Positions 16,360-26,459 of a stretch of DNA of 64,000 nt are shown here, piece by piece (position 1 is the stretch's first letter; every line of letters starts with the position of its first letter). The stretch is from an uncultured Verrucomicrobiales bacterium (GTDB lineage: Bacteria > Verrucomicrobiota > Verrucomicrobiia > Verrucomicrobiales > Akkermansiaceae). The notes below the pieces were generated by a model. The model was not told where the DNA came from. It was given only the letters and a program-made list of their open reading frames with translations, and ran no database searches. The stretch spans positions 43,486-107,485 of the forward strand of contig CAMQZC010000004.1 in the NCBI GenBank assembly GCA_947039485.1, written 5' to 3'. A program made the translations under genes and the position numbers.

Positions 16360-18111
16360 ATGCTGGATTTACGCAACATCTCTCTAGAAATCGACCAGCG
16401 CGATGAGCCCTCGCTCTTCCTGCTGCGTGATGTGAACTTCTGCATCCCTCTGGGGCATTTTATGGCAATCGTTGGACCCTCTGGCTGCGGGAAATCGACG
16501 CTACTCAAGGCCATTGCCGGTATTAAGGAGATTACCGAGGGTCGTATCAACTGGCTGGGTCGTGATTTGGAAGAAGATGATGACTTTGAGCCCGGCGAGA
16601 TTGGCTATGTGCCTCAGTTTAGCATCGCTTACGAGGATCTCACCGTTGATGAGAATATTGAGAGTGCCGCGCGCCTGCGCCTTGATTTGTCTGAGGATGA
16701 CCTCAATGAGCGCATTGATGAGGTGCTGGAGGAGACAGGTCTCACCGCTATTGCCGAGCGACCTGTCAAGCTGCTCTCTGGCGGGCAGCGTCGTCGCCTC
16801 GCCTTGGCGATGGAGCTTGTGTCCTCCCCACGCATTCTCCTCTGTGATGAGGTCACGAGCGGACTAGACCCCAACTCGGAGCGCGAGATAGTCGAGCTGC
16901 TCCACAAGTTGAGCCTGCGTGATGGTCGTATCGTCATCTCTGTGACGCATAGCTTGGCTCAGATGGAGTGCTATGATAGCATCATGGTGCTCAAGACCGG
17001 CTCACTGGTCTACCACGGCTCACCCAATGCGATGAATCACTACTTTGGCGTGGATCATTTTGAGCATGTCTACCCCGTCTTAGAAGCCCGCGATGGGCAG
17101 GACTGGGCGCAAAGCTGGATTAAGCATCGCAAGTCGTACTACATGCGCCTGGAAAAGGAGCATGTGAACAAATTTAATGAAAAAGGCCTCGATATCCCCC
17201 TCTCCAAAAGAAAGGAGGACGAGGATGGCGACGAGGAAGAATCGGAGGTCGCTCGCCTGCCAAGTCTGATCAGCCAGCTGCTAACGCTGCTGCGCCGTCG
17301 CTACACCCTCCTCTTTCGCGACCGAGGGCAGCTCGTACTACAAATCGCCATGATCATCATCTTCCCCCTGATGGTGGCACTCTTTTCTAGCAAGGGGCAG
17401 GATCAGCTGCTCATCTTGGCGGATAGTCAGGGCGGCAACATTGCGGCTGAGATTCAGGCACAGCAAGAGCAGGCAGAGCTGCGCGCGCTCGTCGGATCTG
17501 CGGTCTCTGGCATTATTATGTTTCAAGTCATCTTGCTGGGGCTGATGGGCTCCAATAACTCATCGCGCGAGATAGCAGGTGAGCGCTTGATTATGGAGAA
17601 GGAGAAGTTTGCAGGCGCACGCAGCCTCGCCTACCTCGGCTCCAAGCTGCTCTATCTAGGTAGCCTCGTGCTGGTGCAGAGCCTCTGGATGTACGCCTTT
17701 GTCCAGTACTTCTGGCCGCTGCGTGGTGATACAATGAATCACCTGCTCTTTCTCATCCTCGCCAATGCTGCGATGACCAGCGTATGCTTGGGCATCTCAG
17801 CCAACTGCCGTAGTGCTGATCAGAGTTCACTGCTCTGCATCTACCTCGTGGGCTTCCAGCTGCCGCTCTCAGGCGCCGTGCTCGCGCTGCCTAGCTTTGT
17901 GGCCACATTCACCCAGCCCTTCATCTCCGCATACTGGGCATGGAGTGGTAGCATTGAGGGCGGTCTGGACGCAGACGTGCTCAAGGCTGTCAAGAGTATT
18001 GTACAGACCGACTTTAGCGGTCTGCAACTCTGTGTCGGCATCCTGCTCGTACATATTCTCGTGGGGATTCTCCTCGCCTACCACGGCCTGCGAAAGGCTC
18101 GCTGGGATTAA
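16360..18111 (+). CDS. ABCG-like ABC transporter, fused ATPase and ABC-2 permease
   Basis: A 583-residue half-transporter with the domain order of the ABCG/White family: nucleotide-binding domain first, membrane domain second. Walker A GPSGCGKST lies near residue 40, the signature is LSGGQRRRLALA, Walker B is ILLCDEVTSGLD and the H-loop is SVTHSLAQ. After an acidic linker (KEDEDGDEEESE) a membrane domain with about six helices runs from residue about 325 to the end. Such proteins dimerise and export lipids, polysaccharides or drugs; the substrate is unknown. It is followed at short spacing by two envelope proteins of unknown function and gluQ. Confidence 0.9.
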   Translation: MLDLRNISLEIDQRDEPSLFLLRDVNFCIPLGHFMAIVGPSGCGKSTLLKAIAGIKEITEGRINWLGRDLEEDDDFEPGEIGYVPQFSIAYEDLTVDENIESAARLRLDLSEDDLNERIDEVLEETGLTAIAERPVKLLSGGQRRRLALAMELVSSPRILLCDEVTSGLDPNSEREIVELLHKLSLRDGRIVISVTHSLAQMECYDSIMVLKTGSLVYHGSPNAMNHYFGVDHFEHVYPVLEARDGQDWAQSWIKHRKSYYMRLEKEHVNKFNEKGLDIPLSKRKEDEDGDEEESEVARLPSLISQLLTLLRRRYTLLFRDRGQLVLQIAMIIIFPLMVALFSSKGQDQLLILADSQGGNIAAEIQAQQEQAELRALVGSAVSGIIMFQVILLGLMGSNNSSREIAGERLIMEKEKFAGARSLAYLGSKLLYLGSLVLVQSLWMYAFVQYFWPLRGDTMNHLLFLILANAAMTSVCLGISANCRSADQSSLLCIYLVGFQLPLSGAVLALPSFVATFTQPFISAYWAWSGSIEGGLDADVLKAVKSIVQTDFSGLQLCVGILLVHILVGILLAYHGLRKARWD

Positions 18112-18137
18112 CCCTTTATATACCACATCTCTTTATC

Positions 18138-18590
18138 ATGGCACGTCGTCGTAGTAGCAAAAAATCATCATCGCGCAACAATCAATCACAGCTCGTTTTT
18201 AAAGGTCTGTTGATTCTTGCCATCGGGGGCATCCTTGTCTTTGTCTTTGGTCTAGGTAAGGGGAAGGCTGGCAAAGAACCCGATACCAACTTTAGCATCG
18301 CCCAGTATAGACAGGATGGCTCGCGCTTTGCCTCAACAGGCAACAAGTACCTCCTCAAGGCCAAGGTCGAGCATATCGAGACTCATGGGGGAGATCGCCT
18401 CATCATCGTCTCGCTCCCCCGCAACCGCGATGAGCGACTGCCCCTGCTGATGCCTGCTGGCACAGTGAGCTCGGTTAATATCACGCGCGGTGACAGCTTC
18501 CTATTCGATGTGAGCTGCCGCACAGGTCGCAGCGAGGAGGGCACCCAAGTCAAGGGCATCCTCGTCGTTAATCACGTCGTCACGCAGTAA
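18138..18590 (+). CDS. Hypothetical single-pass membrane protein
   Basis: A 150-residue protein I do not recognise. A basic, Ser-rich N-terminus (MARRRSSKKSSSRNN) is followed by one transmembrane helix at about residues 20-41, giving an N-in topology, and then a beta-rich domain of about 100 residues (YLLKAKVEHIETHGGDRL, LFDVSCRTG) that could be OB- or SH3-like. It sits 26 bp after the ABC transporter gene and 18 bp before a secreted protein, probably in the same operon. It may be an accessory envelope protein, but nothing in the sequence fixes its function. Confidence 0.7.
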   Translation: MARRRSSKKSSSRNNQSQLVFKGLLILAIGGILVFVFGLGKGKAGKEPDTNFSIAQYRQDGSRFASTGNKYLLKAKVEHIETHGGDRLIIVSLPRNRDERLPLLMPAGTVSSVNITRGDSFLFDVSCRTGRSEEGTQVKGILVVNHVVTQ

Positions 18591-18608
18591 CATAGATAGA
18601 TTGATAAG

Positions 18609-20471
18609 ATGAATACACTTCGCAACAGCCTTTTTTTCCTCTGCTTGAGCCTCGGACTTGCCCAAGCGCAGGTGCCATCCAGCTTTGATGCCTCCGGTAG
18701 CTCGCTTAAGGATAACTCCGCCTCTTCCACCAGCGACAGCAGCACAGGCGAACCCGCCAATCCTCAGCTACTGGGGATGGAGATGCCCCTGCTTGACCCC
18801 GCCACAAACACAGCGAGCTACAATGGCGGCAAGTTTGATGTGGGAAATAATGCCCTCGTGCGAGCTCGCTTTGAGAAATACCTCCAGCAAGTCCCCGACA
18901 CTAGCTCTGAGGCAAAACGCTATAATAACCGCATCAATGGTATCTTGCGCATCACGCGCGGCTCTAACTACAGCAACTCCATCGTAGGCAGCAAGACCCT
19001 CTCCAAGATTGGCCGAGGGCTCTATGACGTGAGTGAGTTCCCCGCCGATGGTGGACAAGCCAATGCGCTGGCAACAGCGATCCTCTCAGCTCTTGACGTG
19101 CAGAGAGGCGTTAGCTCCCGCAATCGAGAGAATGAAGCCCTCGACAATCAAATCGACGAGCTTGTCGGCGAGACTAATGAAAAACATAACTTGAATGCCG
19201 CCCGTCTCAGGTCGAAGCAACCTCTTCGTCACGTCTTCACCATCGGTGTCAACACCAAGGACATCGCCACCAAGACAGGCATCCAAGCAAAGAATGACGT
19301 CACTACCGCGGCAGCCCTCGCGATGGGCAAGCTCAACTATCAGAGCCTGCTCATGACGATGCTCGTGCAGCGACGCTTTGATCATGTTGTCATCGGCTCT
19401 CGCGTCTATCGCCACGTTTTTAAGGACGGTGATGCTAAGATTAATATCAAGGAGGATAGTGAAGCGGGGCGCCTCGTTAGCGACGGATCAGGCATGCCAG
19501 CCACCATCAATACGCTTGACACACTCGCAAGCACCGCTCGTCGCGATGCCGACCAGAGCGTGCAGGCCGTCCATAACCTCCTCGCTCAAAATCGACTTGG
19601 AGATGCGACAGTACACCTGATTAATGCCGTGGCAATCGGGGAATTCATGCACAGCGTTACCAGTTTTCCTGCGGAGAGCCGCCGCCGCATCGCTACCTAC
19701 TGGACACTGCGCAAGCGCAGCCTCACCGCCCTCAATGCTCGAGACTACGGCACCCTTGAGGAGGTAGCAAAGAAGATGAAGGAACTTGATGCTAACTTTG
19801 ACGACTCCCTCGTCATGACCTACTGCGCAGGCAAGAAACGCCTCAGTGACCTGCACATCCGCAATGCGATGAAGGCCATGCAGGCTGGGAATGAGGAGGA
19901 GTTCAACAAGCAAATCACCCTCGCTGGTAGCATCTGGCCTCGCAATCCTAACCTCGATAAAGGCGTGGATAAACTCAAGGAGCTCGATAACCGAGAGCCA
20001 GATAAGGCGGAGTTCCGCACCCTGCTTGCGCGCAAGGACTACCGGACCATCTATAATGAGCAGGATCGCTTCGAGATTGTAGCCATCGACCCCGAGCTCA
20101 AGAAAGACTACAAGGACGTCCTCACCCTCGTGGCCACCCTAGATGCCATGCTCGAACAGCTCGAGGATGTCGCCAAGCAAGACAAGCGTATGGGTCCCTG
20201 TGTCGCCTACGAGACACTCCTTGAAAAGGGAGAAGACGAACCTCGCTTCACGGAAGACGTCCTCTACAAAGATGCCATTGCTCGCTATGAGAACCAAGCC
20301 TATGAGTTTGTCAAATCCCTGCGCGAGGCAAAAGAGAGTGCCGTACGCGAGGAAAATGGCTCCGCCCTCTCCGCCTATCAGCGAGCCCTGTGCATCTACC
20401 CCAGCTCCAAGCTCGCCAAGAAGGGCAGCAATGAGCAGATGCAAATCATCATGCGAGCCAAGTTCGATTGA
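18609..20471 (+). CDS. Secreted hypothetical protein
   Basis: A 620-residue protein with a clear signal peptide (NSLFFLCLSLGLAQA, likely cleavage after Ala20). The mature part begins Ser-rich and low in complexity, then becomes largely alpha-helical with many charged residues and resembles tetratricopeptide-like helical arrays (for example around LIHLINAVAIGEF and ALNARDYGTLEEVAKKMKEL) without a clear repeat consensus. I recognise no enzymatic motif. It is probably a periplasmic protein specific to this lineage. Its stop codon overlaps the gluQ start by one base, so the two are translationally coupled. Confidence 0.75.
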   Translation: MNTLRNSLFFLCLSLGLAQAQVPSSFDASGSSLKDNSASSTSDSSTGEPANPQLLGMEMPLLDPATNTASYNGGKFDVGNNALVRARFEKYLQQVPDTSSEAKRYNNRINGILRITRGSNYSNSIVGSKTLSKIGRGLYDVSEFPADGGQANALATAILSALDVQRGVSSRNRENEALDNQIDELVGETNEKHNLNAARLRSKQPLRHVFTIGVNTKDIATKTGIQAKNDVTTAAALAMGKLNYQSLLMTMLVQRRFDHVVIGSRVYRHVFKDGDAKINIKEDSEAGRLVSDGSGMPATINTLDTLASTARRDADQSVQAVHNLLAQNRLGDATVHLINAVAIGEFMHSVTSFPAESRRRIATYWTLRKRSLTALNARDYGTLEEVAKKMKELDANFDDSLVMTYCAGKKRLSDLHIRNAMKAMQAGNEEEFNKQITLAGSIWPRNPNLDKGVDKLKELDNREPDKAEFRTLLARKDYRTIYNEQDRFEIVAIDPELKKDYKDVLTLVATLDAMLEQLEDVAKQDKRMGPCVAYETLLEKGEDEPRFTEDVLYKDAIARYENQAYEFVKSLREAKESAVREENGSALSAYQRALCIYPSSKLAKKGSNEQMQIIMRAKFD

Positions 20472-21328
20472 TGCGCAGCCGCTTTGCCCCATCACCGAGC
20501 GGCCCCCTGCACGTGGGACACCTGCACGCCGCCCTAGAAGCTCGTCGCCTCGCTGATAAGTTGGGCGGCGACTGCCTGCTGCGCATCGAGGATATTGATG
20601 CGCGCTGCAAGCCGGAGTGGTATGAGCTGATGATGCAGGATATTAGCTGGCTGGGACTCCGCTTTGATGGAGAGCATATGCATCAGAGCAAGCGCTTTGA
20701 TATCTATGCCTCTGCCCTCGACAATCTCAGAGCACAGGGCTTACTCTACCCCTGCTTCTGCACGCGCACGCAGATGAAGCAGCAGATGGATGAGAGCGGA
20801 CGCGCCCCACATGAGAGCCTAGGCTATCAGTACGAGGGGCATTGCCGAGAGCTCCACCCCGATGAGGTTGCTAGACGCCTCGCCGCAGCAGAAAGCCACG
20901 CTTGGCGCCTCGACATGCGAGCCGCAGAGGACCTCTATGGCAAGCTAAGCTGGTATGATAGCTTGCGGGGTGAGCAGCACAGCATCCCCTCTTCCTATGG
21001 CGACCCCGTACTCGCCCGCAAGGAATTCCCCGCGAGCTACCACCTCTGTGTCGTCGTCGATGATGCAGAGCAGGGGGTGAGCCACATCACGCGTGGTGTG
21101 GACCTCTTTGCCTCCACCCACATCCACCGTGTCCTTCAAGCTGCACTCAGCCTCGCAACGCCCCTCTACCATCATCATGGGCTGCTGCTGGATAATCAGG
21201 GCAAGCGACTCGCTAAGCGTGATGGAGCTCGCTCCATAGCCTCACTACGCGAGAGCGGCTATAGCCCCAGAGCCGTCAAGAACTCCCTGCAAGTAGCGCT
21301 TGAGTCAGGCGGAATTTGGCAGATATAG
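20471..21328 (+). CDS. gluQ: Glutamyl-Q tRNA(Asp) synthetase
   Basis: A 285-residue truncated glutamyl-tRNA synthetase paralogue lacking the anticodon-binding domain. RFAPSPSGPLHVGHLHAA holds the HIGH-like HVGH motif. The zinc-binding set CFC ... YxxxC is visible as YPCFCTRTQ and YQYEGHC, and KRLAKRDGA is the KMSKS equivalent. By family it attaches glutamate to queuosine at position 34 of tRNA(Asp). The ATG at 20471 overlaps the previous stop (TGATG); an in-frame TTG lies one codon earlier. A queuosine gene, queG, also lies in this window at 46.8 kb. Confidence 0.94.
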   Translation: MRSRFAPSPSGPLHVGHLHAALEARRLADKLGGDCLLRIEDIDARCKPEWYELMMQDISWLGLRFDGEHMHQSKRFDIYASALDNLRAQGLLYPCFCTRTQMKQQMDESGRAPHESLGYQYEGHCRELHPDEVARRLAAAESHAWRLDMRAAEDLYGKLSWYDSLRGEQHSIPSSYGDPVLARKEFPASYHLCVVVDDAEQGVSHITRGVDLFASTHIHRVLQAALSLATPLYHHHGLLLDNQGKRLAKRDGARSIASLRESGYSPRAVKNSLQVALESGGIWQI

Positions 21329-21386
21329 CTACTGTTTCATTTTTAGCGAGGATGACTTAAGTAAGCTCAAGAGTTAAAATCGGAGT

Positions 21387-21416
21387 TTGATAAAAAAAGT
21401 CAAGGAATACTAAGAT
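21387..21416 (+). promoter_or_regulatory. Candidate upstream promoter of the str-S10 operon
   Basis: -35 TTGATA (21387-21392), 18-bp spacer, -10 TAAGAT (21411-21416), about 180 bp before rpsL. Confidence 0.45.
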
Positions 21417-21421
21417 AAGAC

Positions 21422-21449
21422 TTGCAAAATGAAGAAAATAAGTTAAAAT
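21422..21449 (+). promoter_or_regulatory. Main candidate promoter of the str-S10 operon
   Basis: -35 TTGCAA (21422-21427), 16-bp spacer, -10 TAAAAT (21444-21449) in an A-rich stretch. It would start a leader of about 135 nt ahead of rpsL. Confidence 0.6.
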
Positions 21450-21460
21450 GGTTGCCCCTC

Positions 21461-21482
21461 AACTACGCGGGAGTGCGTAGTT
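21461..21482 (+). promoter_or_regulatory. Hairpin at the 5' end of the ribosomal operon leader
   Basis: Perfect 8-bp stem (AACTACGC at 21461-21468, GCGTAGTT at 21475-21482) with loop GGGAGT, beginning about 12 nt after the -10 box, so it would cap the leader mRNA. It may stabilise the transcript or regulate it. Confidence 0.45.
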
Positions 21483-21593
21483 AGAATAAAAGATTTTATC
21501 GGTCAGTAGACAGAGAATAGGCAAGTTACCTTATAGTGAGGCACTTGCGAATGCTCTAGAAGCGCCGAGAGAACCCTAAAACTAGAAGGAAAC

Positions 21594-21977
21594 ATGCCGA
21601 CCATCAATCAGCTCGTCCGCAAAGGACGTATAGTACCAGAAGAGCAGTCGAAATCTCGCGCTCTTCATAGCTGCCCTCAGCGCCGCGGTGTCTGCCTCCA
21701 GGTCATGACCCGTACCCCTAAGAAGCCTAACTCCGCTCTGCGTAAGGTTGCCAAAGTGCGCCTTACTAATGGTGAAGAAATTATCGCCTATATTGGCGGT
21801 GAAGGCCACAATCTCCAGGAACACTCAATCGTCCTCGTTCGCGGTGGTCGTGTGAAGGATTTGCCTGGTGTTCGTTACCACATTGTTCGTGGTGCTCTTG
21901 ACTGCCTTGGCGTCGACAAACGTCGTCGTGGTCGTTCGAAGTACGGTACAAAGCGTCCTAAGGCTGCTAAAAAATAA
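21594..21977 (+). CDS. rpsL: 30S ribosomal protein S12
   Basis: 127 residues of the universal decoding-centre protein, starting [12 protein letters not shown]. The conserved [10 protein letters not shown] contains Lys43 and the [13 protein letters not shown] loop contains Lys88. Both are the unmutated residues at which streptomycin-resistance changes are known in E. coli numbering, so no such mutation is present. The N-terminal extension keeps the E. coli spacing. First gene of the str-S10 transcription unit; an AAGGA lies close before the ATG. Confidence 0.98.
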   Translation: MPTINQLVRKGRIVPEEQSKSRALHSCPQRRGVCLQVMTRTPKKPNSALRKVAKVRLTNGEEIIAYIGGEGHNLQEHSIVLVRGGRVKDLPGVRYHIVRGALDCLGVDKRRRGRSKYGTKRPKAAKK

Positions 21978-21998
21978 CCCCTAAATTATCTAAATACT

Positions 21999-22472
21999 AT
22001 GGCCCGCCGTAAACGCGTCTATAAGAAGATTGAACGTCGTGACTCACGTTACGACTCCGTGCTTGTTGGAAAGCTCATCGGTAAGGTGATGCTTGATGGC
22101 AAGCGCTCCCTCGCAGAGCGTATTGTATACACTGCGATTGATATTGCTAATGAAGGTACTGACACAGTCGGTCCCCTCGAAGTTTTCACTCGTGCTATCG
22201 AAAATGCTAAGCCTCGTGTAGAAGTTAAGAGCCGCCGTGTTGGTGGTGCTACCTACCAGGTCCCACTCGAAGTCGCTCCTGATCGTTCCGAAGCTCTGGC
22301 CATGCGCTGGGTCATCGGATTTGCTCGCAAGCGCAAGGGTGTGCCAATGGCAAAAGCTCTCGCAAACGAAATCAAGGAAGCCGCTGCTAATCAGGGCTCC
22401 GCAGTTCGTAAGCGTGATGACGTACACAAAATGGCACAGGCCAACCGCGCCTTTGCTCACTTCCGCTGGTAA
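21999..22472 (+). CDS. rpsG: 30S ribosomal protein S7
   Basis: 157 residues, the primary head-assembly protein of the small subunit, in standard position 21 bp after rpsL. Hallmarks are LVGKLIGKVMLDGKRSLAERIVYTA, the GPLEVFTRAIENAKPRVEVKSRRVGGATYQVP stretch read in parts, and the C-terminal KRDDVHKMAQANRAFAHFRW. Length is typical. In other bacteria S7 represses the str operon by binding its mRNA; the rpsL-rpsG gap here is too short to show a comparable structure. Confidence 0.98.
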   Translation: MARRKRVYKKIERRDSRYDSVLVGKLIGKVMLDGKRSLAERIVYTAIDIANEGTDTVGPLEVFTRAIENAKPRVEVKSRRVGGATYQVPLEVAPDRSEALAMRWVIGFARKRKGVPMAKALANEIKEAAANQGSAVRKRDDVHKMAQANRAFAHFRW

Positions 22473-22536
22473 GTAGATTTCCACTGGTAGTTTTTCTCGT
22501 AATCTCTGAAATAGAATAACATTCATATTACCCATT

Positions 22537-24717
22537 ATGGCTAACATAAACAGCCCAAACCGCAAGGCCCCAATTGACCGCTACCGTAACTTCGGTATTG
22601 CGGCTCACATCGACGGTGGCAAAACCACGCTTTCCGAACGTATCCTCTTCTACACTGGCATGATCCACAAGATCGGCGAAGTGCATGATGGCGCGGCGAC
22701 GACCGACTGGATGGAGCAGGAACAGGAACGCGGTATTACCATTACCTCCGCTGCTGTGACAACGAACTGGACGCAACTTGCTACAGAAGGCTGTGTTAAG
22801 CTTTTTGCAAAGCAAAACTTCCAGCTCAACGTTATTGACACCCCAGGTCACGTGGACTTCACCGCAGAGGTGGAGCGCTCCCTGCGCGTGCTTGACGGTG
22901 CTATCATCGTTTTCTGTGGTGTTGCAGGCGTACAGCCTCAGACACAAACAGTATGGCGCCAATCCACCAAGTATGAGGTACCTCGTATGTGCTTTGTTAA
23001 CAAGATGGACCGTACTGGTGCCAACTTTGCTAACGTGCTCAGCGACATCCAAAACAAGCTCGGAGCAAACGCCGCTGCTGTTTTGATCCCCATCGGTTCC
23101 GAAGACGCACTTTGCGGCCAGATTGACGTTGTCAATCAGATGGCTATCATGTACACTGACTCCGATCGCCTCGGCTCGACCTACTCAATCGAAGAGCTCC
23201 CTGAAGAGCTCAAGGAGAAGGCTGCTGATGCTCTCGAAGAGCTCAAGAGCCGTGTTGCAGACGTTGATGATGAACTCGCTGAACTCTTCCTCATGGAAGA
23301 AGTTATCGATGCTCAGACCCTCAAGGCTGCAATCCGTCGTACATGCATCGCAAATAAGTTCATCCCAGTTGCTGGTGGCTCCGCCTTCAAAAACAAGGGT
23401 GTACAGGCTCTTCTTGATGCCGTTGTCGATTACCTCCCATCCCCCATCGAAGCTAAACAAGCTACCGTCACCTCCACTCTTTCCAGCGGTCTTGACGAGA
23501 ATGGTTATGACGTCTTTGAAACGCTCGCACTTGAGCCTTCAGATGATGCAAAACCAGTCGCGCTTGCATTCAAGTTGTGGGCTGACAAGTTTGTTGGATC
23601 TCTCGTATTCATCCGTGTTTACTCCGGTGTAATTCGTAAAGGTGACACAGTCTACAACCCACGTACACGTAAGCGTGAACGCGTAGGTCGTCTCCTTCAG
23701 ATTCAGGCTAACGTCCATACAGACGTTGACGCTGTCTACGCAGGTGACATCGCCGCTATCGTGGGTCTTAAGAACGCCACTACAGGTGATACAATCGCTT
23801 GTGATGACTTTGACTACACCCTCGAGCCTCCTACATTCCCCGATACCGTGATCTCCATGGCTGTTGAGCCCCTCACAAAGGGTGACCAGGAAAAGATGAG
23901 CAATGCTCTTCAACGCCTCTCTGCAGAAGATCCTACTTTCCGCGTCAACACTGACGAAGAAACAGGGCAGACTATCATCGCTGGTATGGGTGAACTCCAC
24001 CTGGACATCATCGTTGACCGTCTCCGTCGTGAGTTCAAGGTCGAAGCTAACACTGGCAAACCCCAGATCGCCTACCGCGAGACAATTACTAAGAGCGCAG
24101 ATCGCGTCCAAGGTAAGCTCGTTAAGCAATCCGGTGGTCGTGGTCAATACGGTGACGTAGTCATCGCTATGCGCCCCGGTGCAGCTGGTACAGGTCTCAA
24201 GATCGCCAACAAGGTTGTTGGTGGTGTTATTCCAAAGGAATACATGAACGCTGTCAATTCTGGTCTCAATGAGGCTATGCGATCTGGCGCCGTTGCAGGT
24301 TACCCTGTGGAAGACGTTGAAGTTGATATTATCGATGGTTCATCCCACGATGTTGACTCCAATGAAAATGCCTTCAAGATGGCAGCAATCTTCGCTATGA
24401 AGAATGCATTCGCTAAGTGCGGTCCCGTACTTCTCGAGCCCATCATGAGAGTAGAAGTAAGTACACCTTCTGAAAACCAAGGTGACATCATGGGTGACCT
24501 CAATCGCCGCCGTTCCTCCGTCAACAGCATGGAGCACAAGGGCAATGATTGCATCCTTAACGCTAGCGTGCCTCTGGCAGAAATGTTCGGCTACTCCACC
24601 GACATTCGTACCCTTTCCAAGGGTCTCGCATCCTATTCCATGGAGCCCTCTCACTTCGAACAAGTACCACCAAACATCGCAGCGTCTGTTGTGAAGGAAC
24701 GTGGTGGTAGCAAGTAA
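22537..24717 (+). CDS. fusA: Elongation factor G
   Basis: A 726-residue translational GTPase driving ribosomal translocation, slightly longer than the E. coli protein (704). The G1 loop reads AHIDGGKTT where most EF-Gs have AHIDAGKTT. G2 contains [10 protein letters not shown]3 is DTPGHVDF and G4 is NKMD. Domains II-V follow, with [10 protein letters not shown] in domain III and the C-terminal EF-G fold. It lies 64 bp after rpsG. No tuf gene stands between fusA and rpsJ, unlike the E. coli str operon. Confidence 0.98.
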   Translation: MANINSPNRKAPIDRYRNFGIAAHIDGGKTTLSERILFYTGMIHKIGEVHDGAATTDWMEQEQERGITITSAAVTTNWTQLATEGCVKLFAKQNFQLNVIDTPGHVDFTAEVERSLRVLDGAIIVFCGVAGVQPQTQTVWRQSTKYEVPRMCFVNKMDRTGANFANVLSDIQNKLGANAAAVLIPIGSEDALCGQIDVVNQMAIMYTDSDRLGSTYSIEELPEELKEKAADALEELKSRVADVDDELAELFLMEEVIDAQTLKAAIRRTCIANKFIPVAGGSAFKNKGVQALLDAVVDYLPSPIEAKQATVTSTLSSGLDENGYDVFETLALEPSDDAKPVALAFKLWADKFVGSLVFIRVYSGVIRKGDTVYNPRTRKRERVGRLLQIQANVHTDVDAVYAGDIAAIVGLKNATTGDTIACDDFDYTLEPPTFPDTVISMAVEPLTKGDQEKMSNALQRLSAEDPTFRVNTDEETGQTIIAGMGELHLDIIVDRLRREFKVEANTGKPQIAYRETITKSADRVQGKLVKQSGGRGQYGDVVIAMRPGAAGTGLKIANKVVGGVIPKEYMNAVNSGLNEAMRSGAVAGYPVEDVEVDIIDGSSHDVDSNENAFKMAAIFAMKNAFAKCGPVLLEPIMRVEVSTPSENQGDIMGDLNRRRSSVNSMEHKGNDCILNASVPLAEMFGYSTDIRTLSKGLASYSMEPSHFEQVPPNIAASVVKERGGSK

Positions 24718-24756
24718 ACAACTAATTATTACAATAATCTAAACAACCGCACGTTC

Positions 24757-25065
24757 ATGCAAAGTCCAAAAATCCGCATTCGCCTCCGCGCATTCGATAG
24801 CCGCGCTATTGACCGATCCGCTTCTGAGATCGTCGAGACCGCCAAGCGCACGGGTGCCAAAGTCGCCGGGCCGATTCCATTGCCGACTCGTATCGAGAAG
24901 TTCTCAGTGAACCGCTCGGTCCATGTTAACAAGAAATCAGCTGACCAGTTCGAAATCCGTACCCACAAGCGTTTGCTCGATATCATCGAGCCAACATCCC
25001 GCACCGTGGAAGAGCTCAAAAAGCTCAACCTCCCTGCAGGCGTGGATATCACGATTAAGATCTAA
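24757..25065 (+). CDS. rpsJ: 30S ribosomal protein S10
   Basis: 102 residues ([20 protein letters not shown]), also known as the transcription antitermination factor NusE. The characteristic loop [25 protein letters not shown], seen in parts, and the [14 protein letters not shown]-terminus are intact. It opens the S10 part of the cluster 39 bp after fusA without a separate promoter that I can see, so str and S10 genes are probably one long transcript. Confidence 0.98.
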   Translation: MQSPKIRIRLRAFDSRAIDRSASEIVETAKRTGAKVAGPIPLPTRIEKFSVNRSVHVNKKSADQFEIRTHKRLLDIIEPTSRTVEELKKLNLPAGVDITIKI

Positions 25066-25110
25066 TCTGCCCATATTTTATAAACTCGAAACCTACTCAG
25101 ATTAATTAAC

Positions 25111-25755
25111 ATGTCTTTAGGAATAATTGGTAAAAAAATTGGGATGACCCGCGTTTTCAATAAGGAAACCGGCGCCATGATCCCTGTTACCGTCATCGAC
25201 GTTACAGGCAACACATTCGGCCAAGTAAAAACCATCGCTAACGATGGCTATACCGCAGTTCAAGTTGCTTTTGATGCCCAGAAAGAACACCGCCTCAGCA
25301 AGCCTGTCGCCGGTCACTTCAGAAAGCTTGGCATCGCTCCCGCAAAACTCATCAAGGAATTCCGTTTGGAAGCTTCCGAACTCCCCGCAGAAGGTGCTAC
25401 GCACCCCGGTTGCGCCCTCTTCGCAGAAGGTGCCTGGGTTGACGTTATTGGTACCTCCAAGGGTAAGGGCTTCCAGGGTGTTATGCGCCGTCATAACTTC
25501 CACGGTTCTCCTCAAACCCATGGCTCCATGATGCATCGCCGTACTGGTGCTGTTGGTGCTTGTGCGACTCCTTCCCGCGTTTGGAAGGGTCAAAAGATGC
25601 CTGGTCATCAAGGCAACGTTCGTAAGACCGTGCAAAACCTCAAGGTTGTGCAAGTCCGCGAATCCGACAACGTAATCCTCGTTTCTGGTCCTGTACCAGG
25701 CTCACGTGGTTCATACGTCGTCGTCCGCCCGGCCAAGAAAAAAATCGGCAAATAA
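25111..25755 (+). CDS. rplC: 50S ribosomal protein L3
   Basis: 214 residues (MSLGIIGKKIGMTRVF), standard length for L3, which contacts the peptidyl-transferase region through a long internal loop. GKGFQGVMRRHNFHGSPQTHGS with the methylatable Gln region and PGHQGNVRKTVQNLKVV are diagnostic. The 93-bp gap after it carries an mRNA hairpin candidate (see 25758-25816). Confidence 0.98.
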   Translation: MSLGIIGKKIGMTRVFNKETGAMIPVTVIDVTGNTFGQVKTIANDGYTAVQVAFDAQKEHRLSKPVAGHFRKLGIAPAKLIKEFRLEASELPAEGATHPGCALFAEGAWVDVIGTSKGKGFQGVMRRHNFHGSPQTHGSMMHRRTGAVGACATPSRVWKGQKMPGHQGNVRKTVQNLKVVQVRESDNVILVSGPVPGSRGSYVVVRPAKKKIGK

Positions 25756-25757
25756 AT

Positions 25758-25816
25758 ATAACCGGGACTTCCCTTTGTGCTGTTAAAGAGCTTGCTCAAC
25801 GACAAATCAAGGGGGA
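25758..25816 (+). promoter_or_regulatory. Structured spacer between rplC and rplD
   Basis: The gap begins ATAACCGGG (25758-25766) and can fold CTTCCCTT against a downstream AAGGGGGAG with one bulge. The same ATAACCGGG followed by a hairpin recurs in the rplP-rpmC gap. An internal regulatory or processing element is possible. Confidence 0.3.
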
Positions 25817-25848
25817 GGACCACTATAACGAACTAGGAAAACCTATCT

Positions 25849-26457
25849 ATGTCCGCTACTGAATTCACAATTGAGGCTGCAACAGCCGCTAACATCACGA
25901 CAGTGGGTGCCGAAAAGGGCAGCCAAGCTGTTCATGATTTGGTGACTGCTTATCGCGCCAACCGCCGTTCCGGCTCCGCCAACACGAAAACTCGTGGTGA
26001 AGTTGCAGGTTCAAACAAGAAAATCTACCGCCAAAAGGGTACGGGTAACGCCCGTCATGGTGACCATCAAAGCCCCATCTTCGTTGGTGGTGGTGTTGTC
26101 TTTGGTCCTCGCCCTCGCGACTACAGCCAAAAGGTTAACAAGAGCACGCGTAAGCTTGCCTTCCGCCGCGTCCTTGGTGACGTGATCAGCGGAGGTAAGG
26201 TTGTAACTACTCCTGCTTTTGCTGTTGAAGACGGTAAGACCAAGAGCTTCCTCACAGCCGTAGCAGCTATTGCTACTGGTAAGAAGGTGCTCATTATTGC
26301 CAACTCCTTCGATGAAATGACATTCCGCTCCGCACGCAACGTTTCTGATGTACGACTCATGTCCGCTGCTGAAGTTAACGTCGAGCAACTGCTCGGTGCT
26401 AAGTCTATCGTCTTCGTCGACTCCGCTATTGAAACAATCGCCACACGAACTAACTAA
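25849..26457 (+). CDS. rplD: 50S ribosomal protein L4
   Basis: 202 residues. The extended loop region GSNKKIYRQKGTGNARHG and FGPRPRDYSQKVNKS is diagnostic of L4, which lines the exit tunnel. In E. coli L4 also represses its own operon, and the hairpin-bearing gap just upstream would be a natural place for similar control. The C-terminal part is AT-balanced and complete. The stop is 2 bp before the rplW start. Confidence 0.97.
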   Translation: MSATEFTIEAATAANITTVGAEKGSQAVHDLVTAYRANRRSGSANTKTRGEVAGSNKKIYRQKGTGNARHGDHQSPIFVGGGVVFGPRPRDYSQKVNKSTRKLAFRRVLGDVISGGKVVTTPAFAVEDGKTKSFLTAVAAIATGKKVLIIANSFDEMTFRSARNVSDVRLMSAAEVNVEQLLGAKSIVFVDSAIETIATRTN

Positions 26458-26459
26458 TC

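Noticed and set aside
22044..22565. 173-codon minus-strand frame across rpsG
   Set aside because: Antisense to an intact ribosomal protein gene, with no homology signal.
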